This document shows positions 1 through 7,285 of a stretch of DNA of 24,495 nt, one piece after another. The DNA is from a virus. A model generated the notes under the pieces. It was not told where the DNA came from. It saw only the letters and a list, made by a program, of their open reading frames with translations, and did no database searches. The stretch is from IMG/VR virus record IMGVR_UViG_3300027749_000471, positions 1 to 24,495 of that record; one strand, 5' to 3'. Each line of letters begins with the position of its first letter. Within the stretch, counting starts at the first letter, position 1. A program made the translations under genes and the position numbers.

Positions 1-51
1 TCTGGTAGTTTGTTTATATCTGGTTCATATACATCGTCAGCAGGAAATTAA
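1..51 (+). CDS. C-terminal end of an upstream phage gene (partial)
   Basis: Frame 1 is open from the window edge to TAA at 49-51 and encodes 16 residues rich in Ser and Gly, ending SSAGN. The stop lies just before the ribosome-binding site of the next gene, as expected for the previous member of a packed late operon. Frame 2 is also open briefly, so the frame choice rests on spacing and composition. The gene probably belongs to the capsid module that precedes gp4-like genes in P22-type phages, but nothing in 16 residues identifies it. Confidence 0.45.
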   Translation, partial: SGSLFISGSYTSSAGN

Positions 52-63
52 TTGGAGATAAAA

Positions 64-306
64 ATGTCACAAGAAAAACAAACTGATGTTGATTTGATTG
101 AAGCCATTGAAAATGGTTGTATTCAAGTTCGTACTTACACTCGCACCATAGAAGATGGCAAATTAATTAGCGGCGTATTTCATCGCCATGTTGTTGCGCC
201 AGGCGATGACTACAGCACTGAGGATGCCAAGGTTAAAACCGTTTGTGCTATGTTGCATACGCCAGAAGTCATTGCTGCTTACTTAGCTGCACAATCGACC
301 ATATAA
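64..306 (+). CDS. Small hypothetical phage protein (80 aa)
   Basis: I do not recognise a family. The start at 64 (MSQEKQTDVD) is preferred over an in-frame TTG at 52 because GGAGA at 54-58 sits at the right distance. The protein is acidic at its N-terminus, has no membrane segment or Cys motif, and ends in a short helix-like stretch. It lies between the putative capsid module and the gp4-like gene, with 9 nt to the next start, so it is probably a virion or assembly protein of the late operon. That role is inferred from position only. Confidence 0.75.
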   Translation: MSQEKQTDVDLIEAIENGCIQVRTYTRTIEDGKLISGVFHRHVVAPGDDYSTEDAKVKTVCAMLHTPEVIAAYLAAQSTI

Positions 307-315
307 GGAAAATTT

Positions 316-1284
316 ATGACTCAGCCGATTGACATTATCACCCGAGCCATGAAAGACATTGGCGCTATTGCTGCTGGTGAAAATCCAACGGCTGATGAGG
401 CGCAAGATGGTCTGGATATGCTCAACGACATGATTGCACAATGGTCGAATGAAAACATGATGGTTTTCTATCGGACAGAGTTGATTTTTCCAACTGTGCA
501 AAATACTGTGCAATACACGTTAGGGCCAGGCGGGTCTGTAGGCGCTACTTTTACGGGATCAATTGCTGCCAACGTCTTGACCGTTACAGCCATTACCAGT
601 GGCGGCATCACGATGGGCATGACTTTATCGGGAACGGGCATTACCGCTGGAACAACTATTGTGGGATTTGGAACTGGCGCAGGCGGTAACGTACTTGAGG
701 CTGGAACATACACGGTCAGTCAATCGCAAACCGTAGCCAGCACGACTATTCAGGCTTATTACGAACGACCACTGACCATTGAATCAGCCTTTGTGCGAGT
801 TGCCACAATGCAAGGCGGGTCTAGTGTCGCTGGCGGTTATTTGGACTATCCTGTAGCTATTTTGAGCCTTGAGGAATATGAATCTCTTGGCATCAAACAG
901 CTTAATGGCCCTTGGGCAAAGATGATCTACTATATGCCTGCCGAAACCCTTGGCACGGTGTATGTGTTTCCCAACCCGTCACAAGGTGAATTGCACTTGT
1001 TCACGCAAACCATTTTTAGGCAATATCAAACCATCAGCGACACAATTACGTTTCCACAAGGCTACAACATGGCTTTGCGCTGGTGTCTTGCTGAACGTTT
1101 GATGCCTATGTATGGCAAATCTAGCCAAACGCAAATTGCATTGATTACCAGCTATGCAGCACAAGCCAAGGCTACGATCAAGCGCACTAATATGCGCCCA
1201 CCACAAGTTTCTCGCTATCCAGATGCGTTGATGATGGGTAAGGCCAAGGACGCTGGCTTTATCATGGACGGAGGATTCAGATAA
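316..1284 (+). CDS. P22 gp4-like head-completion / packaged-DNA stabilization protein
   Basis: In P22, gp4 is the tail accessory factor that binds the portal after packaging and starts tail assembly. Residues 1-70 match that family style: a helical start ([20 protein letters not shown]), [20 protein letters not shown], then a beta strand ending in LGPGG. The family pattern resumes at [11 protein letters not shown] (about 151-161) and continues to a C-terminal region rich in Met, Arg and Pro. Between these halves (about residues 75-148) is a Gly/Thr-rich beta segment that does not belong to the core fold. Start at ATG 316 follows AAGGAAA. The stop overlaps the next start as TAATG, suggesting coupled translation with the gp10-like gene. 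Length is 322 aa, enlarged by the insert. Confidence 0.8.
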   Translation: MTQPIDIITRAMKDIGAIAAGENPTADEAQDGLDMLNDMIAQWSNENMMVFYRTELIFPTVQNTVQYTLGPGGSVGATFTGSIAANVLTVTAITSGGITMGMTLSGTGITAGTTIVGFGTGAGGNVLEAGTYTVSQSQTVASTTIQAYYERPLTIESAFVRVATMQGGSSVAGGYLDYPVAILSLEEYESLGIKQLNGPWAKMIYYMPAETLGTVYVFPNPSQGELHLFTQTIFRQYQTISDTITFPQGYNMALRWCLAERLMPMYGKSSQTQIALITSYAAQAKATIKRTNMRPPQVSRYPDALMMGKAKDAGFIMDGGFR

Positions 1285-2759
1285 TGCCTGATTTTGGCTT
1301 TGTTGGGGCTTCTTATGAAGCGCCATCCATCTACCAAGATGCACAAGAGTGCATTAACTTCTTTTGCGAGATTGACCCTACTAAGCAGCAGGGCGCAAGA
1401 GGGGTGGTGGCAATGTATCCAACGCCTGGCCTTGTCAAGATTGCACAGTTATTGACGGCAGAAGTGCGGGGCTTGCATACTCTTTCAAATGAAGATTATT
1501 TAATTGCTGTTGCTGGAAATCTTGTTTACAAGATTGATACCAGCTACACAGCTACTCAAATCGGTACATTAACCACAAGTACAGGGCCAGTTTCCATATC
1601 CGATAACGTCACTAATAATGGCATGACTGCTTACATTGTGGACGGGGTGAATCGTTATACATGGATTGAAGCCAGCAACACATTTGCAACACTGGCAAGC
1701 ACAGATGGCCCGTGGCAGGGGGCTACGGTTGTGGATTCTATTGATGGATACAACATTTATAACCAACCAAACACGTTTAATTGGGCTTGTACTGACTTGA
1801 GTTCAAGTTCATCTAGCCAAGCCTTGTATGGGTCAGCTAACGGCTTTCCTGACAACATTGTGAGCCTTATTGTTGACCGCAGACAAGTCTATGTACTTAA
1901 AGATGTGACTACTGAAGTTTGGACAGATGTAGGAAATACGATTACGGGAATAACGACTTTTCCATTTGCTCGAGTGCCTGGCACGACCGTGCAATCTGGC
2001 GTTGGCGCTGCATTCTCTGTGGCACGTTTTGGGACTTCCTTTGCCGCTGTTTGCAAGGACACCCGAGGTGACTCAACCATTGAAGCAATGGTTAATTACG
2101 AATACAAGAAGTTTTCTACCCATGCTGTTGAGCAATCTTTAACTGATGAAATAACCCATGATGCGGTGGCTTATACCTACCAAATTGAGGGTCACGAAAT
2201 GTATGTAGTGACTTTCCCCTCAGTTGGTGAATATGGCTTGACTTGGGTTTACGATGGGTCAACCCAGCAATGGCATAAGTGGCTGTCTTGGGATTCTGAC
2301 CTTGCCGTTTATAAGCGCCATCGTTCAAATTGCGGATGTTTCTTTAACAATCAATATATTGTTGGTGACTATCAAAATGGCAAGTTGTATTCAATTGAGA
2401 ATGCGGTTTACACAGAAGATGGCGCAACAATTCGCCGTATGCGTCGAGCGCCGCATATAACTACTGATTTGCAAAGACAGTATTTTGAATCATTCCAGAT
2501 TCAGTTCCAGCCAGGCGTTGGCTTGACTACAGGCCAAGGCAATGATCCACAGGCTATGTTGCGCTGGTCAAATGACGGCGGTTCTACTTGGTCAAATGAG
2601 CATTGGGTAACCATTGGCAAAATTGGTCAATATGCCAACCGTGCGCTTTGGAGGCGTTTGGGCTATGCAAGGGATAGAATTTTTGAAGTAGTGATTAGTG
2701 ATCCTGTAAAAGCTGTCATAGTTTCCGCTGAGTTGAAAGCAAGCGCAGGGGAAAATTAA
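1284..2759 (+). CDS. P22 gp10-like packaged-DNA stabilization / tail hub protein
   Basis: In P22, gp10 follows gp4 in sealing the portal and carries the tailspikes and needle. This 491-aa protein has the family's style: an N-terminal YEAPSIYQDAQECINFF segment followed by a beta-rich, propeller-like body with many Gly, Thr and Trp (for example TWVYDGSTQQWHKW). It follows the gp4-like gene directly with a TAATG overlap and precedes the fibre gene with another. That order supports the assignment more than any single motif. No signal peptide or transmembrane segment is visible, as expected for a virion protein. The exact P22 counterpart is inferred. Confidence 0.75.
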   Translation: MPDFGFVGASYEAPSIYQDAQECINFFCEIDPTKQQGARGVVAMYPTPGLVKIAQLLTAEVRGLHTLSNEDYLIAVAGNLVYKIDTSYTATQIGTLTTSTGPVSISDNVTNNGMTAYIVDGVNRYTWIEASNTFATLASTDGPWQGATVVDSIDGYNIYNQPNTFNWACTDLSSSSSSQALYGSANGFPDNIVSLIVDRRQVYVLKDVTTEVWTDVGNTITGITTFPFARVPGTTVQSGVGAAFSVARFGTSFAAVCKDTRGDSTIEAMVNYEYKKFSTHAVEQSLTDEITHDAVAYTYQIEGHEMYVVTFPSVGEYGLTWVYDGSTQQWHKWLSWDSDLAVYKRHRSNCGCFFNNQYIVGDYQNGKLYSIENAVYTEDGATIRRMRRAPHITTDLQRQYFESFQIQFQPGVGLTTGQGNDPQAMLRWSNDGGSTWSNEHWVTIGKIGQYANRALWRRLGYARDRIFEVVISDPVKAVIVSAELKASAGEN

Positions 2760-4432
2760 TGGCAACAATGCCAAACACCAATATCAATATTCCCTATTCG
2801 GCGTTTATTGATGAAACTACGGGTAGACCAACTCAGGCGTGGCTGTTGTGGTTGATGAGCCCAAATTTTATTACTGTAAGTCTTGGTTCTGCATTGGCGG
2901 TTACTTCTGGCGGTACAGGGTTAACCACTATTCCTACCAATGGTCAGCTTTTGATTGGTAACGGGTCAGGATATACCCTAAACACACTTGGCACTGGTGT
3001 TGGTATTTCAGTTGTCAATGCAGCAGGCACAATCACAGTTGCAAATACGGGTGTTCTGTCAAATATTGCAGGCAGTGGCATATCGGTGTCGAGCGCCACA
3101 GGTGATGTAACCATTGCCAATACTGGCGTTTTGTCATTCAGTGGCGGCACAACTGGATTGACCCCAGTAACGGCTACAACAGGTGCAGTTACTTTGGCTG
3201 GCACATTAGGTATTACCAACGGCGGCACAAACGGCTCTGCAACCCCTACAGCTTACGGCGTTGCCTATGGCACGGGTACAGCGTATGCGTTTACTGCTGC
3301 GGGTACATCTAAACAAGCATTGCTTGCCAACACTGGCTCTGCACCTACTTGGACAACCTTAACCAGCGGCTCATCTATTTTGTATGGCGATGGGTCAGGC
3401 GGTTTTAGCAATGTCACTATTGGCACGGGAGTTAGCTTTGTCGCAGGCACTTTGTCAGCTACTGGATCGGGCGGCACTGTTACATCTGTCACTGGTACAA
3501 GCCCTGTAGTCTCCAGCGGCGGCACAACCCCTGCAATTAGCTTGGCAACTGCTTATGGCGATACCCTAAACCCTTATGCGGCAAAGACTGCTAATTATGT
3601 GTTGGCTGGCCCAACAACGGGGACGGCAACTGTTCCGACTTTTCGCGCGCTTGTCTCCGCAGATATTCCAAGCCTTAGCTATGTAACTTCAGTTAGTTTT
3701 ACTGGCGGCATCATCACAGTTGCTACGCCGACCACCACCCCTGCTTTCACAGTGGCTGGAACAAGCGGTGGTATACCTTATTTTTCCAGCGCAACAACTT
3801 GGGCAACCTCTGCTGCATTAACCCAGTATGGCGTTGTTTATGGCGGCGGGGCGGGTGCTGCGCCTGTTTCTACGGCGGCAGGAACTACAGGCCAAGTACT
3901 AACAGCAACTACTGGGGCAGCGCCTACTTGGGCAGCGCCAGCAACCAGCGGCACGGTCACAAGCGTTTCTGTGGTGTCTGCCAACGGCTTTGCGGGAACT
4001 GTGGCAACGGCTACAACAACTCCAGCAATTACCCTAACTACCAGCGTCACAGGGGTTTTAAAGGGTAACGGCACGGCAATTTCTGCTGCTGTTGTAAACA
4101 CCGACTACTTAGCACCGTCTGCGCCAGTGACCAAGACCGCCAATTTCACCGTTGCAGATACTGACGTTTGGCTGATAAACAACAAAACAGGGTCAACCTG
4201 TACGGTGACTTTGCCAGCAGCTTCAAGTTGGTCAGGACGGGTTTTGCGGTTTTTGAATTACCAAGCGCAAACCGTTGTGTCGGCATCTTCCAATGTTGTG
4301 CCTCTGACGGGCGGGGCGGCTGCTACCTCCATTTTGCTGGCAAGCACAGGCGATTCTGCTACGCTGGTATCGGACGGCACAAACTGGTTGATGACTCAGT
4401 ACATACCAAATAATATCTTGTTGCTGGAATAA
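2759..4432 (+). CDS. Tail fibre protein with glycine/threonine repeats
   Basis: This 557-aa protein is very rich in Gly, Thr, Ser, Ala and Val and low in charge, typical of a trimeric beta-structured fibre. Residues 1-40 (NINIPYSAFIDETTGRPTQ, then AWLLWL) look like a virion-anchoring N-terminal domain. The shaft holds degenerate repeats, including GTVTSVTGTSPVVSSGGTTP and a related GTVTSVSVVSANGF block. Two longer similar units begin TAYGVAYGTGTAYAF and TQYGVVYGGGAGAAP and each ends near APTW. A VLKGNGTAISAAVVNTDYL motif common in phage fibres lies near residue 440. The C-terminal ~100 residues, less repetitive, probably form the tip. It overlaps the gp10-like gene by TAATG and is the likely receptor-binding protein. 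Confidence 0.85.
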   Translation: MATMPNTNINIPYSAFIDETTGRPTQAWLLWLMSPNFITVSLGSALAVTSGGTGLTTIPTNGQLLIGNGSGYTLNTLGTGVGISVVNAAGTITVANTGVLSNIAGSGISVSSATGDVTIANTGVLSFSGGTTGLTPVTATTGAVTLAGTLGITNGGTNGSATPTAYGVAYGTGTAYAFTAAGTSKQALLANTGSAPTWTTLTSGSSILYGDGSGGFSNVTIGTGVSFVAGTLSATGSGGTVTSVTGTSPVVSSGGTTPAISLATAYGDTLNPYAAKTANYVLAGPTTGTATVPTFRALVSADIPSLSYVTSVSFTGGIITVATPTTTPAFTVAGTSGGIPYFSSATTWATSAALTQYGVVYGGGAGAAPVSTAAGTTGQVLTATTGAAPTWAAPATSGTVTSVSVVSANGFAGTVATATTTPAITLTTSVTGVLKGNGTAISAAVVNTDYLAPSAPVTKTANFTVADTDVWLINNKTGSTCTVTLPAASSWSGRVLRFLNYQAQTVVSASSNVVPLTGGAAATSILLASTGDSATLVSDGTNWLMTQYIPNNILLLE

Positions 4433-4446
4433 TGATGAATTACAAT
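4418..4446 (+). promoter_or_regulatory. Possible promoter for the cupin gene
   Basis: TTGTTG at 4418-4423 and TACAAT at 4441-4446 are separated by 17 nt and lie in and just after the fibre gene's end, in one of the few gaps of the late operon. The -10 box matches 5 of 6 consensus bases; the -35 matches 3. This could give the cupin gene extra transcription, but it may be chance. Confidence 0.25.
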
Positions 4447-4481
4447 CATATTAGTCCATTTGTTTTCATAAAGGAAATATT

Positions 4482-4844
4482 GTGAACCATGCTGAAATAT
4501 TTGCCGCCCATGAGGGGCAATTTGATGCAGATTTAGGGACAATCCATCATTTTTCTGATGGTCTTTATGCAAAGCAAATGCGTATTCCTGTGGGATTTAT
4601 TGCTGGTACTCATGCCCATAATTACAGTCATTTAAGTATTTTGGCAAAAGGTCGGGTAATTGTTCGCACAGATGATGGTGAAAAAGAGTACACCGCACCA
4701 GCTTGTTTGGAAATAAAATCAGGTGTTCACCACACCATTGAGGTTTTGGAAAACTGTGAATGGTTTTGCATTCATGCAACAGATGAAACAGACGCAACCA
4801 AAGTTGATGAAGTTTTGATTAGAAAGGATACATCATGCCGTTAG
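4482..4844 (+). CDS. Single-domain cupin protein
   Basis: This 120-aa protein has both cupin motifs. Motif 1 is GTHAHNYSHLSILAKGRV (about residues 42-59), with metal-ligand candidates in HAH and a following His. Motif 2 is IKSGVHHTIEVLEN (about 78-91), with a further ligand His. Cupins bind a metal and act as enzymes or sugar-binding folds; the substrate is unknown. The GTG start follows AAGGAA. The end overlaps the next gene by 10 nt. Its position directly after the fibre gene suggests a virion-associated role or one in modifying fibre or receptor glycans, but this is inference. It is shorter than bicupins and has no fused domain. Confidence 0.8.
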   Translation: MNHAEIFAAHEGQFDADLGTIHHFSDGLYAKQMRIPVGFIAGTHAHNYSHLSILAKGRVIVRTDDGEKEYTAPACLEIKSGVHHTIEVLENCEWFCIHATDETDATKVDEVLIRKDTSCR

Positions 4845-5506
4845 GATGGGCGTTGGCTGGGTCAGCCGTTTTAGGTTACATGGGTTCGCAAAACCAAGCA
4901 GGCGCTGCAAGAGATGCCGCTAATACACAGCTTCAAGGCACGTTAGCAGCCGCACAGCAACAGCGGGAAATGTTTGACATTCAAAACAAACAGCAAGAAC
5001 CCTACCGAGAGGCTGGCTATGGTGCGTTGAACAAAATCAACACAATGCTGCCGCAGTTTACAAGGACTTTTACACCTGAAGATTTAACTGCCAACCTTGC
5101 CCCTAACTATGAGTTCATGAAGCAGCAAGGATTAGGGGCGACTGCTCAAGGTGCAAACGTTTCAAGCCCAGGCTCAAATGTTGATCTTGCCAAAACTATG
5201 TTTGCTGAAAACTATGCAAAAGGCGGCTATCAAGATGCACTTACAAATTTTCGTAATCAGCAGACTGACATTTACAATAGGTTATCTAACTTAGCTGGCA
5301 TTGGTCAAACAGCCCAAGGCCAATCGCAAAATCTTGGTTCTGCAACAAGTACCAACTTGGCTAACCTTGCTACTGGTGGCGCAAATGCTATTGCTGGCGG
5401 TCAAATCGGATCAGCTAATGCACAAGCTGCTGGATTGCAAGGAATTGGCAATACAGCAATGATGTATGGAATGTTAAGCCGACCAGCAGTTCCATTAAAT
5501 GTTTAA
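4835..5506 (+). CDS. Probable DNA-ejection (internal virion) protein, small
   Basis: This 223-aa protein starts with a glycine-zipper-like hydrophobic segment (WALAGSAVLGYMGSQ, residues 5-19). A Gln/Ala-rich helical region (about 20-60) follows, and a Gly/Ala/Asn/Gln-rich C-terminal half with repeated GIGQTAQG and GGQIGSANAQ patterns. This resembles small ejection proteins such as P22 gp7, which leave the capsid and help form a DNA conduit through the envelope. It is first of three consecutive genes of this character. The start at 4835 lies inside the cupin gene; AGAAAGG lies upstream. The role is inferred from composition and position. Confidence 0.6.
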   Translation: MPLGWALAGSAVLGYMGSQNQAGAARDAANTQLQGTLAAAQQQREMFDIQNKQQEPYREAGYGALNKINTMLPQFTRTFTPEDLTANLAPNYEFMKQQGLGATAQGANVSSPGSNVDLAKTMFAENYAKGGYQDALTNFRNQQTDIYNRLSNLAGIGQTAQGQSQNLGSATSTNLANLATGGANAIAGGQIGSANAQAAGLQGIGNTAMMYGMLSRPAVPLNV

Positions 5507-5515
5507 GGTATAAAA

Positions 5516-7285
5516 ATGGCAGACATCAATCCAATCACACCTGTTGCTACTGGAATACAGCCTGCGCCACAAATGTCACTTGGTGACATGATGAATTTTG
5601 CCCGTCAAGGACAAGCGTACCAGCAAGCAGAACAAATGAATCCGCTGGCCTTGCAACAAGCTAAACAGCAAGCTAGAACGGGTCAAATTGCGTTAACTGT
5701 AGAAGAACAAAAAGATATTGAACGTAGAGCAATGCAAACGTTTTTTGCTGAACCAGCTAATTTTCAAACTGATGGGCGTATTGACATTAACAAAATAAAC
5801 GCTGCTGTTCCTAAACTTGCGCCACTTACTGGCCCTGATTACGTCAGCAAGATGAGTACGTTAAGCACTGCCCAAACCGAAGCGTTAAAAGCCAAACAAA
5901 ATTTGACTCAAGATCAACGCCAATTAGTTGGTTCTACATTAGGTTTGCTTGGTCGTGCTGGCGTAAATGATCCACAAATAGCAATAAAAGAATTGCGTAT
6001 GTTGTCAGATCAAAATCCTGACAATTTGGACTTGAAAAACTTGATTGAAAAATCTTATGTACCTGTTTTCACGGGTATGCAAGCAGGCCCACAAGTAGCT
6101 GATGCGCTGGTTAAATCTAGTCAAGCTATGCTAACACCAACACAACAACAAGCAACATTTGCACCGCAAGCAGGCACAGTTTCTACTGGTGCTGAAATTA
6201 AGCAAACAACGACAACGCCTAGCGTTGGCACAACAGCGCCAAAGATTGAAGTTGGTGGAACACTGGCATATTCTCAATTGCCGCCTGGCAGCCGCATGAC
6301 TGATACAGGCACAAAAGATTTGAACAATAATTCAATTTTCAATGTGTTTGATGCAAACGGCAGGGCAATAGGTCAAACAACTGTCCCTGCTGGAGTTGAT
6401 GTTAGTCAATTGCCAGGCGCTGCACCTACGACTACTCCACCCGCTAGCGCTGCAACAACTGCGCCCGTGACACAACTACAAACTAATGCTTTGCCAATAG
6501 CTGCCGCTGCACCTGTGCTTTCAAATGCACCTGTAAGGCTTCCAGCAGGCCCAACAGCGGAAACACAAATCAAAGCGGGTACTGAGGTAGCGCCAGGTAT
6601 GAGATTGCCTTATACCGTCAGATCAGCAAGTCAGCCTTTTATTGCAGAACAAAGTGAAGAAAAAGATAAAGCCGCTGGCGCAGACTATCGAAATAATTTA
6701 GTAACTGCTCAAATGGGTTTGACGCAAGGTCGCCGTAATGTTGATGAAGTAATTCAGCAAGCCCAAAAGATTGGTCAACAGCTTTACTTTGAAAAAGGCG
6801 GCATACCAGGCCAAATAGAGCAAAAGATTCGCAACGCTATTGGCAGTGATCAATACGATATGCTTGCCAAAGACTTGGCAAACATGGCTATTACCAATTC
6901 CAAAGCAATGGGTTCTGTTGGCGGTACTGTAGCTGGCTTAGATATGGCGGCAGTTGCTAACGGCACGACCAAAGTGCCTCCTGATGTTTTGGTCAAGATT
7001 GCTCGTAGAGTGCAATCCGATCAAACTAATCTTGATATGCAAGCTAATGGCGCACAGAAATTTTCAGAAAAATATGGCGACAACAACATGAAAGCATATC
7101 AGCAAGCATGGAATGCCAATGCTGACAGTAAGATATTTGAAGCCATGAACATCACACGGGATGAAGCCGATCCTGCAAAACAAAAAGCTGAATTAAATCG
7201 ACTGTTTCCAAATCCGAATCAATACAAGGATTTTCTGAAGAAATATCAGAACATTAAAAAGCTGTCTGAAACTGGGAGTTTGTAA
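5516..7285 (+). CDS. Probable internal virion / ejection protein (589 aa)
   Basis: Residues 1-110 are helical and rich in Gln, Ala and Met. Residues of about 215-350 form a Thr/Ala/Pro linker with low complexity. The C-terminal ~230 residues return to an ordered helical domain (AQMGLTQGRRNVDEVIQQAQ and beyond). No enzymatic motif, signal peptide or membrane segment is visible. It lies between the glycine-zipper protein and an 868-aa protein with similar linkers, matching the three-gene ejection block of P22-type phages. The start at 5516 follows AAGGTATAAAA. The stop is directly adjacent to the next ATG. The function is assigned from position and architecture only. Confidence 0.6.
   Translation: MADINPITPVATGIQPAPQMSLGDMMNFARQGQAYQQAEQMNPLALQQAKQQARTGQIALTVEEQKDIERRAMQTFFAEPANFQTDGRIDINKINAAVPKLAPLTGPDYVSKMSTLSTAQTEALKAKQNLTQDQRQLVGSTLGLLGRAGVNDPQIAIKELRMLSDQNPDNLDLKNLIEKSYVPVFTGMQAGPQVADALVKSSQAMLTPTQQQATFAPQAGTVSTGAEIKQTTTTPSVGTTAPKIEVGGTLAYSQLPPGSRMTDTGTKDLNNNSIFNVFDANGRAIGQTTVPAGVDVSQLPGAAPTTTPPASAATTAPVTQLQTNALPIAAAAPVLSNAPVRLPAGPTAETQIKAGTEVAPGMRLPYTVRSASQPFIAEQSEEKDKAAGADYRNNLVTAQMGLTQGRRNVDEVIQQAQKIGQQLYFEKGGIPGQIEQKIRNAIGSDQYDMLAKDLANMAITNSKAMGSVGGTVAGLDMAAVANGTTKVPPDVLVKIARRVQSDQTNLDMQANGAQKFSEKYGDNNMKAYQQAWNANADSKIFEAMNITRDEADPAKQKAELNRLFPNPNQYKDFLKKYQNIKKLSETGSL

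Noticed and set aside
979-1344. 121-codon minus-strand frame
   Set aside because: Antisense to the gp4-like and gp10-like genes, no ribosome-binding site.
3265-4101. Frames on both strands inside the fibre gene
   Set aside because: Shadows of the Gly/Thr/Ala repeats: they read as Pro/Val-rich antisense or as Cys/Gly/Arg-rich sense noise.
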